Shown: positions 1 through 9,284, counted from the stretch's first letter. The stretch: DNA of 21,016 bases from Chara braunii (GCA_003427395.1 BFEA01000003.1:8204441-8225456); one strand, 5' to 3'. The notes: a model not told the origin generated them from the letters alone. Made by a program: numbers and translations.

Positions 1-30
<30 letters not shown>
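1..30. repeat. (TTGA)n microsatellite
   Basis: Seven and a half uninterrupted copies of the tetranucleotide TTGA open the window. The array may extend beyond the left edge. Confidence 0.97.
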
Positions 31-33
<3 letters not shown>

Positions 34-66
34 GAGGGATGGGTCGCCCCCCAACCCCCACTCAAT

Positions 67-110
67 CACACACACACACACACGCACACACACACTCACA
101 CACACACTCA
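67..110. repeat. (CA)n microsatellite
   Basis: CA dinucleotides with a few G and T interruptions. It forms the left arm of a large imperfect palindrome whose right arm is the (TG)n tract at 169-234. Confidence 0.97.
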
Positions 111-124
111 CTTACTTGCGCCGA

Positions 125-152
125 AGTTGCGCGGGGTCCCGCCCGCGCAACT
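125..152. repeat. GC-rich hairpin between complementary microsatellites
   Basis: AGTTGCGCGGG (125-135) is the exact reverse complement of CCCGCGCAACT (142-152), with a 6-nt loop. Flanking bases continue to pair imperfectly outwards into the (CA)n and (TG)n tracts, so the whole interval 67-234 could fold into one long stem. Confidence 0.85.
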
Positions 153-165
153 GTGGCGAGAGAAA

Positions 166-168
<3 letters not shown>

Positions 169-234
<66 letters not shown>
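169..234. repeat. (TG)n microsatellite
   Basis: Thirty-three uninterrupted TG units. Complementary to the (CA)n tract on the other side of the GC-rich hairpin. Confidence 0.98.
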
Positions 235-236
<2 letters not shown>

Positions 237-527
237 ATAAATGATCCCAAAAAATGCAGAAATTGACCTAAGTAAAATAAACTTAGCTAAGAAAATGCAG
301 GAATCGAAACTAACTCTTATGGCTCTAGCACGTAACGAGAAACTAAAGCAACTGCCTATCAATTGAAACTCAGACTAAGTAGTGGTCTCAGTCAGCCACA
401 TGCAGGCCAAACCACAAAGGTAAGTACTCGCACCATCCCAAAGTCAACCTTATCAAACAATAGTTCATGATTTTTCAATGATTTATCACTTTATGCCCAA
501 CTTACATAATGCATAAAGCTAGACCAC
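235..527. other. AT-rich non-coding stretch
   Basis: No reading frame, RNA gene or clear repeat is visible. It leads into the motif array that starts at 528 and has the same AT-rich composition. Confidence 0.6.
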
Positions 528-1315
528 CCAATCTTATGGGAACATGTCTAGCTCAGCCATAAAATATACACAAACACAGGGCACTACAATTTTTCTCTTT
601 CTTGGACACATGAATGGTTAGCCAGCCTAGTCGCCCTGAATCATTTAAGTATCCAAGTTATATATAACTATTTGCGCTTTGTCTTTTAAAACAACATATG
701 ATTGAACCGGTCATCTTAAATCAAGACTTCGCCTGTCCCTTCTTACCACAATTTTTATTTTAAATTCATATTCTCTTCAGTTGGTGATAACTATAGTCAG
801 ACCATCCAATCTTATGGAAAACCTGTCCCTTCTTACCACAATTTTTATTTTAAATTCATATTCTCTTCAGTTAGTGATAGCTATAGTCAGACCATCCAAT
901 CTTATGGAAAAATGTTTGACTAGCCTGTTCATAAGTAAGTAATATAAGATATAAACAAATTTAACCTTTTGGTTTCAGCACGTGCGCGGCTCCAAACCAG
1001 ACCACCTAATGTTATGGGAACCTGTCCAGTCCTTTGTCTGAATTTCCCCCTTTAAAATAAAACAAGAGAGAGTCAGAGTCATCCAATCTTATGGAACATG
1101 CCCAACCCTCCTTCAGAATTAATAAAACATAAGAAAACCCAAAGAAGCAAGACAACCAAGTCATCCAATTTTATAGAAAAATGTTTGGTCCTTGAAAGTC
1201 AAACACATGCAACCCTCACAAGTCAAAGCGACCAGACCACCCAATCTTATGGGAACATGTCTGGTCCTTCATGCATTCAAAAATAAACATAGCACTGAGC
1301 CCTCCAATCTTATGG
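528..1315 (+). repeat. Degenerate array of a CCAATCTTATGG motif
   Basis: The 12-mer CCAATCTTATGG or a close variant occurs at 528, 806, 896, 1006 (CTAATGTTATGG), 1083, 1165 (CCAATTTTATAG), 1241 and 1304. All eight copies are in the same orientation. Several are preceded by AGACCA or AGTCAT and followed by GAACATGTC or GAAAAATGTTTG. After the first 278-bp step the spacing is 63-110 bp. The DNA between motifs is mostly dissimilar, so this is either a very decayed tandem repeat of about 80 bp or a regularly spaced short element. No function is recognised. Confidence 0.8.
732..911 (+). repeat. 90-bp tandem duplication inside the motif array
   Basis: Unit 732-821 and unit 822-911 are nearly identical. 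I see two differences, in GTTGGTGATAAC versus GTTAGTGATAGC. Each unit carries one CCAATCTTATGG motif near its end, so this is a recent duplication of one array member. Confidence 0.93.
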
Positions 1316-1843
1316 AGACTCTCCCAGCGTTTGGTCGACCCAGTTAGACACAAACAAAACTACCTTCCCCCCATCCTTCCCCCAGATGCAATCCCACAAT
1401 CTGCTTTATGTCAATACAACAAAAACTGAAACTGAATGTGTACAATCATTCCTTTACTTAAGTTTGGTTTGTCCTGAAAGTCAAACTGAAAATCAAAGTA
1501 GTGATGCAGATAATATACTCAGTCAAAACGTAGTCGGGAATACACATAATGGGTTATAACTGGATTTATAGAGGGAAAACGAAATCTTTACCTCTCAGTT
1601 CCCTGCCTCCAGAACTCCTCCTGAGTTTTGGAAGTGCTCCTGCAATCGGTGGGCTGACTCCGCACAGAGTCTTGTTGTGGTCCTACGGGTTGCAATCCCG
1701 CCTGCCGCCTTCCTCTCTGAACAGAATTAGACTTAGATTAAGAAGGGCAAAAGTAGGGGTTTGAGACTCTCGAGATACAGGAGGGGAACAACTCAACTCC
1801 CAGGAGAGGGCCTTGTTGCCTTGACTCGCCTGAGGGCCCCGCA
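1316..1843. other. No gene recognised; transition to GC-richer DNA
   Basis: AT-rich sequence continues to about 1560 and then becomes GC-richer. The short open frames here have no recognisable domain. I see no promoter or repeat. Confidence 0.5.
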
Positions 1844-3197
1844 ATGGTGGTCAACAAACAACAACAGCTTGGTCAAACTGAAGCCCAATCGCCTGCTGCT
1901 GATCTCCCTGTCGATCTTAGCTCGCAACAATGCTCCCCTTTTACAACCCTGTCTCTCCGTTGAGCTCACGATCCCAAGCTCCGTCGGTAGGATGGACAAT
2001 GCACCGACCAACTGTCGGACCTGCTCTTTTGCAGAGTGATCAGCGCGCCGGCCAGCCGGTAGGCCTGCAACTTCATTCTGCCCCTTCTGTTCAACCAGCC
2101 AGATCAGCTCACCGGTCAACAGGTTAAATGCACAACTGAGTCCAAGCTACTTTACACGGCAGAGTGGCAGCGTACGATCAGCAGGTACGCGTCACAACCC
2201 CGCCTCCCCTGCACCTAATTCACGCATTGTGCCTGCTACGGATGCCGCACCCGTCCTTTCTGTACTCGACTAGTCCACGTAGTACAGCAAGACGTGAAGA
2301 TAGCGACCGTGGTGCTCAACCTTGCTATCCACACAACCTTTTCTAGCGAGTCAGACAGGGAGTACGAGCAACTCTTTTATCGCCTGTCAAGTATGTAAAT
2401 ACGGATGAATCTCTCCCCAAAATAGCGCTTGATTCACTGCAACAACCCGACCTTGATCTCGCTCGTGAGTGCTTCCCTTCATGGTACGGATCATTAACAA
2501 CGACGGGCGACACGTCGGTCAGCAAGTGAGCCTTGATTCTACGTGGAGCGAGTCGAGCTCCCAACCATCTTGCTAGATGAGTCGCTTCGCATTATCCACA
2601 TCGGCCCGAACTCAATCTGTTACTCTCTCCTGCTCGATTTTGTCGAGGTCTGATCGATACCTCCACTACGTTCTTCCTCTTTCTCCTTCTCGTACGAAAG
2701 TCTCAGCACGACCCATCTCCGTTCGTTTTGCCCTCCTACTAACTACCCGTGGCTCCTTCCCAAGGAGATCGTTAGGTATTTGGATGTCGATCGAGCAGGG
2801 ACGTACCACTGGCACGATCGACAAGCACCACAACCACTGCGATACAATAGGGCGCCCCCCTCGCAGCAACGAAGACAACCGGGACACCTCGCGATGCATA
2901 CTAAGTGAACGTGAATCTTCCCGAAAACATAGACTGATACATTACACTCTCATTTCTTCAAACTCCAACCGTAGGCGCAACTCCTGACTATTGCACAGTC
3001 AAATCAACACCTTCGTAGCGAAATCCAGTAATGCCACCGCATTCGAGACGACCAGAAGTCTTGGGTTAGCCCCCCCCCGCCTTTTGTTCGGTTCTCATCA
3101 AAGATTGCGCACGATGCCCGCTCCTTCCCTTCTCGTTCTCCATAGCCTGTCGCACCACTTTCTTCTCCTTCCTCCTCTAACACTAGCCTTCCACTAA
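1844..3197 (+). pseudogene. Possible decayed coding region, family unknown
   Basis: I do not recognise a family. Several plus-strand stretches in different frames have protein-like composition. ATG at 1844 opens a Gln-rich segment (begins MVVNKQQQLGQTEAQSP). A Gln/Pro/Ser-rich frame runs 1930-2124 and stays mostly open in frame 1 to 2526, broken by stops at 2125 and 2344; its last part contains LARECFPSWYGSL. Frame 2 is open 2654-2905 and contains LLPKEIVRYLDVDRAGTYHW. Frame 3 is open 2991-3194 and contains INTFVAKSSNATAFETTRS. A low-complexity N-terminus followed by such segments would fit a frame-shifted gag-like protein of a retroelement, but I see no zinc knuckle, protease, RT or integrase nearby. 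Chance open frames in GC-rich, pyrimidine-rich DNA are a real alternative. Confidence 0.25.
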
Positions 3198-3254
3198 AAC
3201 TAACTTCAAATATGACGTTGCTTCAAAACCCCTATTTAACATCTTAGGTCCCCG

Positions 3255-3279
3255 AAATCGGTCAAGAACTGACCGATTT
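3255..3279. repeat. Perfect 10-bp inverted repeat
   Basis: AAATCGGTCA (3255-3264) and TGACCGATTT (3270-3279) are exact reverse complements around a 5-nt loop AGAAC. No run of T follows that would suggest an RNA polymerase III terminator. Confidence 0.9.
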
Positions 3280-3303
3280 AACTAAATTTCACTTCTGCTT
3301 GTC

Positions 3304-4352
3304 TTGCTTCCCGACTCCATCCGTGCGCTCCATTTCCTCCCTAACTCTGATCCTACTGACCTTCCATCGACTCTAAGCTTACCAATGGGTTCGCCTCCTC
3401 CAAAAACCCATGTCCTACTTCTTTTCCCGCTTAAATCCATTAACGATTCGATGCGGCAAGCCATTCAAACCCCCATCATAGCTCTCCTTCGCCTTTACCT
3501 CTGAAACCCATTTGGCGAGAAAATGTGTCCAGATCCTTTCTTGTTTGTATGCCACCTTCGTCTCTCCTACCACGCAACTTTCATCTGCGGGCCCTTCAAG
3601 TTCTTCCGTTCTCTGTGGTTAACGCAACCTCCGATCGCAGCGGAGCCCGCCAGTCCCTTAGCCTAGCGGCCTCCCCCGCCGCTCCGGCCTTACCTAAGGT
3701 GATAGCGTGGCGACCGATAATTGCCCTTGGCCAGCCTCTCAGGACATGCCGTTAGTTTTCCCCGAGCGGCACTAAGCAGAGACTGCTCGATGCTTATAGG
3801 GGGAGGGGACCGAGGGGAAGCACAGTGATATGCCCATTGAAGAAGCTCGACTCTGACGCTACCGTCCGGCACCTGGCCCGTACCGCCCACCTGCTGTGGC
3901 AGGCATCACCCCCTAATGGTGGGGGCAACTCCCGCATGTTCCCTTGTTGGAGGCTCGAGCATGGACATCGCTACTACGGAGGTTCCCCGTAATACCATAA
4001 GGGGGTAGCTTCGGCGCAGTCACGAAAACAGTTTGTGGCCGTACTTCAGGCCCTCCTGTAAATACTGCACGCCCCTACGCGACCTCACCGGACCTGAAGC
4101 GTAGGTTATATACATTCAGCACTACCGGCCCTTTGCCTTAAGTGCAATTACAAACTCAACCTTGAGCACACCCTGTTCTTAGCCACGGTGTGGAAGAGGA
4201 CTTTCGTCAGCATTCCGAACATGCGGACACGCTCGAACGAGGCACGCGCTCAAGGTCCTCGACTGCCGTAATGACCATCAGATCTGGCTCCGAGTCCAGG
4301 TCAAAGAACGCCGGAGGAAAATAATGATACAGTAATTGTCAATGATGAATAA
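3304..4352 (+). pseudogene. Possible decayed coding region, continued
   Basis: Frame 1 is open 3304-3501. Frame 3 is open 3444-3752 and then continues to 4352, interrupted by stops at 3753, 3990, 4059, 4095, 4269 and 4272. Stretches such as LKKLDSDATVRHLARTAHLL (about 3839-3898) and a cysteine-containing part, ALCLKCNYKLNLEHTLFL (about 4122-4175), look protein-like, and the frame ends in an acidic tail (NNDTVIVNDE). The number of stops over about 300 codons is only somewhat below chance expectation for this base composition. I name no function. It may be the downstream part of whatever lies at 1844-3197, since both share strand and composition. Confidence 0.2.
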
Positions 4353-4757
4353 GGAAAAAGAAAACGCCTAGGCCCCAGGCTGGGTCTAGTTTTGACGGTT
4401 ATCTAAATAAAACCAATACTGCGTGACGCGCAGACCTACTAAAAGCACTTCAAAACCACCCTGTTGTCAATGCCGTCCTCCCCATGTACGCACAAGTCAC
4501 AGGCAAGCACACCAATCAGGAGGCATAATCTTTTTAATCCTAGCTTAATCAAAAATAAAAATTCAGCCAGCGATCACGCCGGGTCTTCAATCATCAACAA
4601 ATTAAAAGATCACGCGCACCTCACATCTGTGCACCCACACACTTTCCGCTCTAGCCATCCATTCAGTCAATGTAAACCACAGACGCAGCCACACCTGGCG
4701 CGGTATACATAAACTTTAAACCAAAATTATTTTCTTTCGTTTGCAAAAAAAAACAGG
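4353..4757. other. No gene recognised
   Basis: AT-rich to mixed sequence with no persuasive frame or repeat, ending in a run of nine A just before the palindrome at 4758. Confidence 0.5.
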
Positions 4758-4783
4758 GCGAATACCCTTACAAGGGTATTCGC
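4758..4783. repeat. Near-perfect 26-bp palindrome
   Basis: GCGAATACCCTT (4758-4769) and AAGGGTATTCGC (4772-4783) are exact reverse complements separated by only 2 nt. It lies directly after an A9 run and about 220 bp before the first recognisable LINE sequence. It could mark an insertion boundary or a cruciform-prone site. Confidence 0.93.
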
Positions 4784-5001
4784 ACTGACAGTGGGCCTCA
4801 AATGGTTTTCCCATTCTACCTTGCTCGACTTGCAATGTCTCAAGATCAAGGCTAATTCAGTCTAGTCGGTGGCAGATGTTGTATCCTTTTGTTGCTCAAT
4901 ATTACGAAGAAGAATTCTCATTTCCTCTTCAGACTTTGAGAATGGTAGTTGGATCCGGTTATAAATCAAAGGGAGAAGTGGGGTGAGTAGTTCTATTTCA
5001 G

Positions 5002-5584
5002 GTGGTTATAGAGGCTTTACAAGCATTCTATGGAAAGAATCCCGCATGGCATCGAGCAACTCAGATAGCGGATTTGGGTATAAGGTCCCTGAATATGAAT
5101 GGGTTTGCCAAGACAAATGAGGAGAAAAGGAGAGCATTGATAAAACAGTTAAAAGGAGTAGGGGGACGTACGTGGCTGGATCTTATTTGCATCCAAGAAA
5201 CTCTCCTCATGGAGTCTCACATTCATACGAGAACACACAATTTAGCTTGGCTGCATACTAAATTTTATTCTCCGGCCCCGCGTAGTGGGTCGGGAGGGGT
5301 GACCATTTGGATTCCACTGGATTCAAGGACGGAAATCATTCAATATTTGATACATACCGAAGGATCTTTCCGCAAGAACGTCTATTTACATGTATTCGTA
5401 ATAGCGAATCGCCACTTCAATCTCGCTCCAGAATAGATTTGATTCTTATGTCTGAGGATTTAAATGAGCTAATATTTTTCCCCAAAGTCCGTGGCTAGGG
5501 GCGGATCACAAAATGTGTGTAGCCCTTTTGACTTTCAGGAAGAAACTGGATCAGGGAAAATATTTTTATAAATTAAATACATAA
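5002..5584 (+). pseudogene. LINE ORF2 endonuclease domain, broken, with internal deletion
   Basis: This is the remnant of the endonuclease that nicks target DNA during LINE retrotransposition. Frame 1 gives the N-terminal Asn motif (IRSLNMNGF, about 5080), the metal-binding Glu motif (LDLICIQET, about 5177-5203) and SGSGGVTIW (about 5287-5313). The reading then moves to frame 3: FDTYRRIFPQERLFT (about 5346-5390) and SRIDLILMS (5427-5453), typical of the C-terminal half of L1 endonucleases. It moves again to frame 2 for WLGADHKM (about 5492-5515), the position of the catalytic Asp-His pair. The segment that normally lies between GGV and the YRR block, including the GDFN motif (tens of residues), is missing, so there was an internal deletion near 5316-5342 plus at least two frameshifts. 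Confidence 0.9.
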
Positions 5585-5629
5585 TTGTTAACACAATGTC
5601 AGTTTAAGCAATATATAAGAGATGTTTGA

Positions 5630-5962
5630 GAATTCTGGCATACTAGACACGATTCGTATGAGGAGTGACTTAATAATGGTCTTGCATTTATCGCTTAAAA
5701 GTGCAATGAATTTTCGAAACTTCAGGCTAAAAACAAATATTTACAGGAAATGAATATTCAAGAACAAATTCTTAATTATGAATTGGCAAATAAATCTCAC
5801 ACTTCATTTCACCCAGTCGATATTCAGGATCTTAAGAATCAATTGTTATCCTTTGCACAACATCGTTGGCAAGGACAAACTAACAAAGTTTGTGACAAAG
5901 GGTCAAATGGATGCTTCATTTTTTGCATTAGCTCGATCACGATCATGACATTCTTTTATTGA
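5630..5962 (+). pseudogene. LINE ORF2 endonuclease-RT linker
   Basis: Between the endonuclease and RT domains, AT-rich plus-strand frames encode charged, helical-looking peptide. The frame at 5750-5959 begins MNIQEQILNYELANKSH and includes AQHRWQGQTNKVCDKG, which resembles the conserved linker in which a helix is followed by a basic Trp-containing segment and a K-G motif before RT. A stop precedes the ATG at 5750, and the frame loses sense near 5910. Assignment rests mainly on position between two certain domains. Confidence 0.7.
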
Positions 5963-5969
5963 AAAACTT

Positions 5970-7041
5970 ATGGACCCAGTTGGGTCTGATCCCTGTTTGT
6001 CCTCCTCCTCGGTAGTTAGTCTTAAAATCGCTTATGATTTTTACAAAAAAAAAAATTCCTCTAAGAATCCGGAAATGAGAGGGGAAGATAACACTGCGAT
6101 AACAAATTTCCTGCAACCTATGATGCAAACTCTTTCTCATAAACAAAGATATTTTCTTGAGCGTCCCTTAATCCTGGATGAAATAAGGACAACGCTTCTA
6201 CAGATGGATAAGGACAAAACGCTAGGAGTAGACGGACTTTCTAAAGAGTTTTGGGAAACCATGTGACCATTATTTGCATAAGACCTGAGCAGTTTTATGA
6301 TTCAATATAAGATTCATGTCTGATGGGAGAATTGTTGAGACAAGATATTCTCACTCTCTTACATAAAAAGGGAGATAAAACAAATATAAAAAATTATAGG
6401 TCAATTACCTTGCTTTCTGTTATATATAAAATGTTGGCTAAAACCCTGACCAATCATTTTATTCCAGTTATGACTGACATTATTCACCCTTTGCAAACTG
6501 GATTTATTAATGGTACGCATACTCAGGATAATATTATGCTTATCAATGAAATGATTGAATTGTCTCGACAATCTAAACAAAATGTAACCTTCATTTTTAT
6601 TGATTTTGAAAAAAATTATGACTACGTAGATTGTTTTTTTTTTTTGGCTTGCCTAGTAAAAATGAAATTTGGTCCCAATTTGCATAAATGGGTTCGTATC
6701 CTTCACACTAATGCCACGACTACAATCCATGTAAATGGTCATCTCCTTCTAGAGATCAAGCTACAAAGGTCTGTTAGGCAAGGGGACCCCTTGACTCCAT
6801 CATTTTTTTAATTATTTTGGAATTACTAGGAGTCAACCTTAGGGCTAACTGTAATTTACAGCATCTGTGGATTTCTGGTATTCCAGAGGAAGCCATTCTA
6901 GTTTGTTTCATGTTTGCAGATGATCTCACGACCATTGTGGATGCAACAAAGGACAATATGACAGAGATTCAAGCCTTGATGGATAAATGTTTGCAAGTCT
7001 CGGACATGGTGGTCAATTGGGGTAACAAAACTCAAGGTTGA
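5970..7041 (+). pseudogene. LINE ORF2 reverse transcriptase domain, broken
   Basis: The remnant of the polymerase that copies LINE RNA at the nicked target site. Frame 3 (5970-6263) carries the N-terminal part with DKDKTLGVDGLSKEFWE (about 6210-6260). Frame 2 (6323-6808) carries KNYRSITLLSVIYKMLAK, HPLQTGFINGTHTQDNI, catalytic motif A as FIDFEKNYD (about 6596-6622) and VRQGDPLTP (about 6770-6796). Frame 1 (6817-7038) carries catalytic motif C as FADD (6913-6924) followed by the thumb start ending in VVNWGNKTQG. Motifs are in canonical order and the catalytic Asp residues are still encoded, but stops and frameshifts at about 6264, 6810 and 7039 break the chain. An unusual run of T within the domain (6632-6645) may be an insertion. 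Confidence 0.94.
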
Positions 7042-7273
7042 TGGATTCATTCCGCTGGGGATCGTCCCCCAGAACATCGTAGAGTGAGATGGTCGCCAGT
7101 AGAAGCCCCAGTTTGCATCCTTAGTATTTCCATCAGGGCAACCTACGACTCATGATGAATGGGTGTCTAAACCGACGATTGACAAAATGCACCAACGAAA
7201 GAACAAGCATACCTCCATATTTGGGAGAGCAGTTATTATCAATAATGTTATTTTGGCTTCTACCTAGTATAAA

Positions 7274-7795
7274 TTGGCTCTGTGGGCTATGAGTAATGCA
7301 CGCACCAAAACCCTACAGCAACAGGTTACAACGTTTTTATGGAGGGGAAATCATGACCAGGAAAAGGTAATCCCTAGAGTGGTTTGGCGATACTTGATTC
7401 AACCCAAAGCTATGGGGGGTCTAGGGATTCTTGATCCCAATCTTCAGTACCAAACCCTTGCTTTACAATGGATAAAAAAACTTATTTTATCTACTGATAA
7501 AACTTGGCAGGTCATGACACTCGAACAGATTCGTAGACTAGCTCCGGTCTCAAATGAAGACATTTATCCGCTCTCATGGGTTGAGGATCGTTTTTGGACT
7601 ATCCCCAGGGCAAAGGTAGGGGGAAATAGAGGGGTAGAAAGAGAGGGAACGAGGAGTGATATGGTCCTAGATAATTTGTGGGTATCTCTACTGAAAATAT
7701 GGAGACGCCTACAATTACCTGATAGACCATTTCCTACAGATATGAGGAAATTCTTCGGCAACCACTCTTTGGTAATAGATGGATCACGAACCTAA
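7274..7795 (+). pseudogene. LINE ORF2 post-RT region, first part
   Basis: Frame 2 is open across the segment downstream of the RT thumb. It encodes FLWRGNHDQEKVIPRVVW and MGGLGILDPNLQYQTLALQW, the conserved block (Phe-Leu-Trp, then Gly-Gly-Leu-Gly) found after RT in L1-type ORF2 proteins. The stretch 7042-7273 upstream is the same protein in broken frames. Just after the block, basic residues with VERE and SLLKIWRRLQ follow. The frame shifts near 7760-7800, where continuation moves to frame 1. Confidence 0.9.
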
Positions 7796-7911
7796 ACGGA
7801 TGTATCTTCAACAGTTCCTCCCCAACATGGGGTCAGTGGGTAAAAAAGGGGGTTACACGTATCAAGGGCATATGGGATTCAGGTAAGAAAGACTGGAAAA
7901 CAGGGGAACAG

Positions 7912-9048
7912 TTGAGACAAGCCCTTCGATACTCTCATTATCTTAATACAAGTTTGGATCAGATAATTTTCTCTATACCCCTGGTTTGGGTATCAATCCT
8001 TAAGAAAGGGCCCAAGATTAAGGATGGTGATTGGGTGGTAGGGGTCCAGACCAATGGACAAAAGGTAGTAGGACAGGTGGTTCACATGACCCAGCAAGGA
8101 GCTCTAGTGAGCACCTGTAAAACAAATAGAGAATTTTTTTTGATTCATTCTCCTTCAAATCCAGTTTGTCTATTCCCATTGTCCCATCTCTATCGAATTA
8201 GGGTCCTCTTCATTTCCTCAATCAAGACGTGGAGAGCTTTTCATCCGGAAATATCCATCCCGGAGCTTCCTCTTGATCCCCCAGAGTGGGTTTGACAGAC
8301 TACCAAGAAAGGAAAACCCAGATCATTACAATCCCTATCTGTAAAAGCAGTCTATAGTCTTCTGAGGCCAAGAGTGAACATTTTTGCAATTCTTTGGGAA
8401 AGATGGGCTAGACACCTTAATCTTGACATGAACTCAATCAAAAATATATATATTTTTAATAAAATTAGACAACGACCAGCTAAATTTTCATCGCTGCAAT
8501 GACAAATTGCTCATCGTTGTCTGACTACTAATGATTGGCTCATAGACCACTCTTCTATGCAATGCCCTGATTCGGTTCTATTATGGAGGAGATGGGATTA
8601 TGTTTGGGGGGAACTTACTGGTTTGGTTTGGCCTTGGGACTGGAAGGCCATTCTTGTAGGTCATTGGGTTCCACAAGATATCATACTGACTACTTTTCAA
8701 TCTAATTTTTTAAAAATTGGTAGGAAAGTGGTTGTTTGGGTCTTATGGTATAAACAATGTGTCCTTGAGAGGGAAAATGTAGCACTAGGGGGAATTGAAA
8801 TTTCTGAATATATTGTTCAATTTATACAAACAGAAATAAGAGCTCATTGGGATGTGTTGCGCTCTAAATTATATAAATTACAAAGGAAAAAGGACATTCA
8901 ACTCTTAATTCAGAAATTTGCATTAGACTGGCTGGGGGTTGCAGGAGAGAGGCGTCTGGGAGAGGTGACGTGGCCAAGGGGAGAAGGGTCGGAAGTCTCT
9001 TTCAAAAGAGACTTCGAGCTCTGCTTCAAGGATTGGTTTTCACTATGA
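7912..9048 (+). pseudogene. LINE ORF2 C-terminal region
   Basis: One reading frame covers the whole stretch with only two internal stops, both TGA (8293-8295 and 8500-8502), each at a position where Trp fits the context, so each may have come from TGG by one substitution. The second stop sits inside the conserved block before QIAHRCLTTNDWLI, which resembles the zf-RVT region seen at the end of many LINE ORF2 proteins. The cysteine pairs of that finger are incomplete here. The rest, including WKAILVGHWVPQD and WVLWYKQCVLERENV, matches the usual Trp-rich, basic end of such proteins. This part is much less decayed by frameshift than the upstream domains. Confidence 0.88.
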
Positions 9049-9099
9049 TCAGGAGCCTCTCTCATAGACCATAGCGATTTTGCAGATCCATTTCCCCCA

Positions 9100-9159
9100 T
9101 GTGCAGTGAAGAAGAGAGTTTGATGTACCGTTGTGCAGTGAAAAAGAGAGTTTGATGTA
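9100..9159 (+). repeat. Tandem 28-bp direct repeat in the LINE 3' UTR
   Basis: Unit 9100-9127 and unit 9132-9159 start TGTGCAGTGAAGAAGAGAGT and TGTGCAGTGAAAAAGAGAGT; they differ at one base over 28. The period is 32 bp. Confidence 0.93.
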
Positions 9160-9236
9160 GCTGCTTGGTGTGGCATGATAGATCGGGCGGCTCTTAAAAT
9201 ACTGAAGAGGCATGCATCTTGCTCATTTTGATTTGA

Positions 9237-9274
9237 CAGCCTTGGGCACTGGGCCTGTTGTAATTAAAAAAAAA
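9237..9274 (+). mobile_element. LINE 3' terminus with A tail
   Basis: CAGCCTTGGGCACTGGGCC (9237-9255) is followed by TGTTGTAATT and nine A. The same 19 bases followed by a short linker and 18 A occur at 15518-15564, so this is a conserved 3' end probably recognised by the element's reverse transcriptase. Confidence 0.85.
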
Positions 9275-9284
9275 GGGTGTAACT

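Larger units (their letters stand above)
5002..9274 (+). mobile_element. L1-like LINE retrotransposon, decayed, plus strand
   Basis: The segment carries in order an apurinic endonuclease-like domain, a linker, a reverse transcriptase domain, the long C-terminal region of an L1-type ORF2 and a 3' end with a short A tail (9266-9274). All coding parts are on the plus strand but lie in shifting frames with stops, so the copy is dead. No ORF1 is recognisable upstream; the 5' boundary is uncertain and the element may be truncated or begin near the palindrome at 4758. The endonuclease and RT motif set places it in the L1/Tx1-like group by family knowledge; the exact clade is inference. The 3' end shares 19 identical bases with the tail at 15518-15536. 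Confidence 0.93.

Noticed and set aside
25-266. Open frames with His-Thr and Cys-Val repeats on both strands
   Set aside because: They are translations of the (CA)n and (TG)n microsatellites and have no other content.
528-1315. CRISPR-like spaced repeats
   Set aside because: Repeats are short and degenerate, spacing is irregular (63-278 bp), one pair is a tandem duplication including the spacer, and the context is eukaryotic.
1-4740. Pair of long terminal repeats flanking the 1844-4352 block
   Set aside because: The flanks (1-1560 and 4353-4740) do not resemble each other by eye, and no primer-binding site, polypurine tract or pol domain was found.
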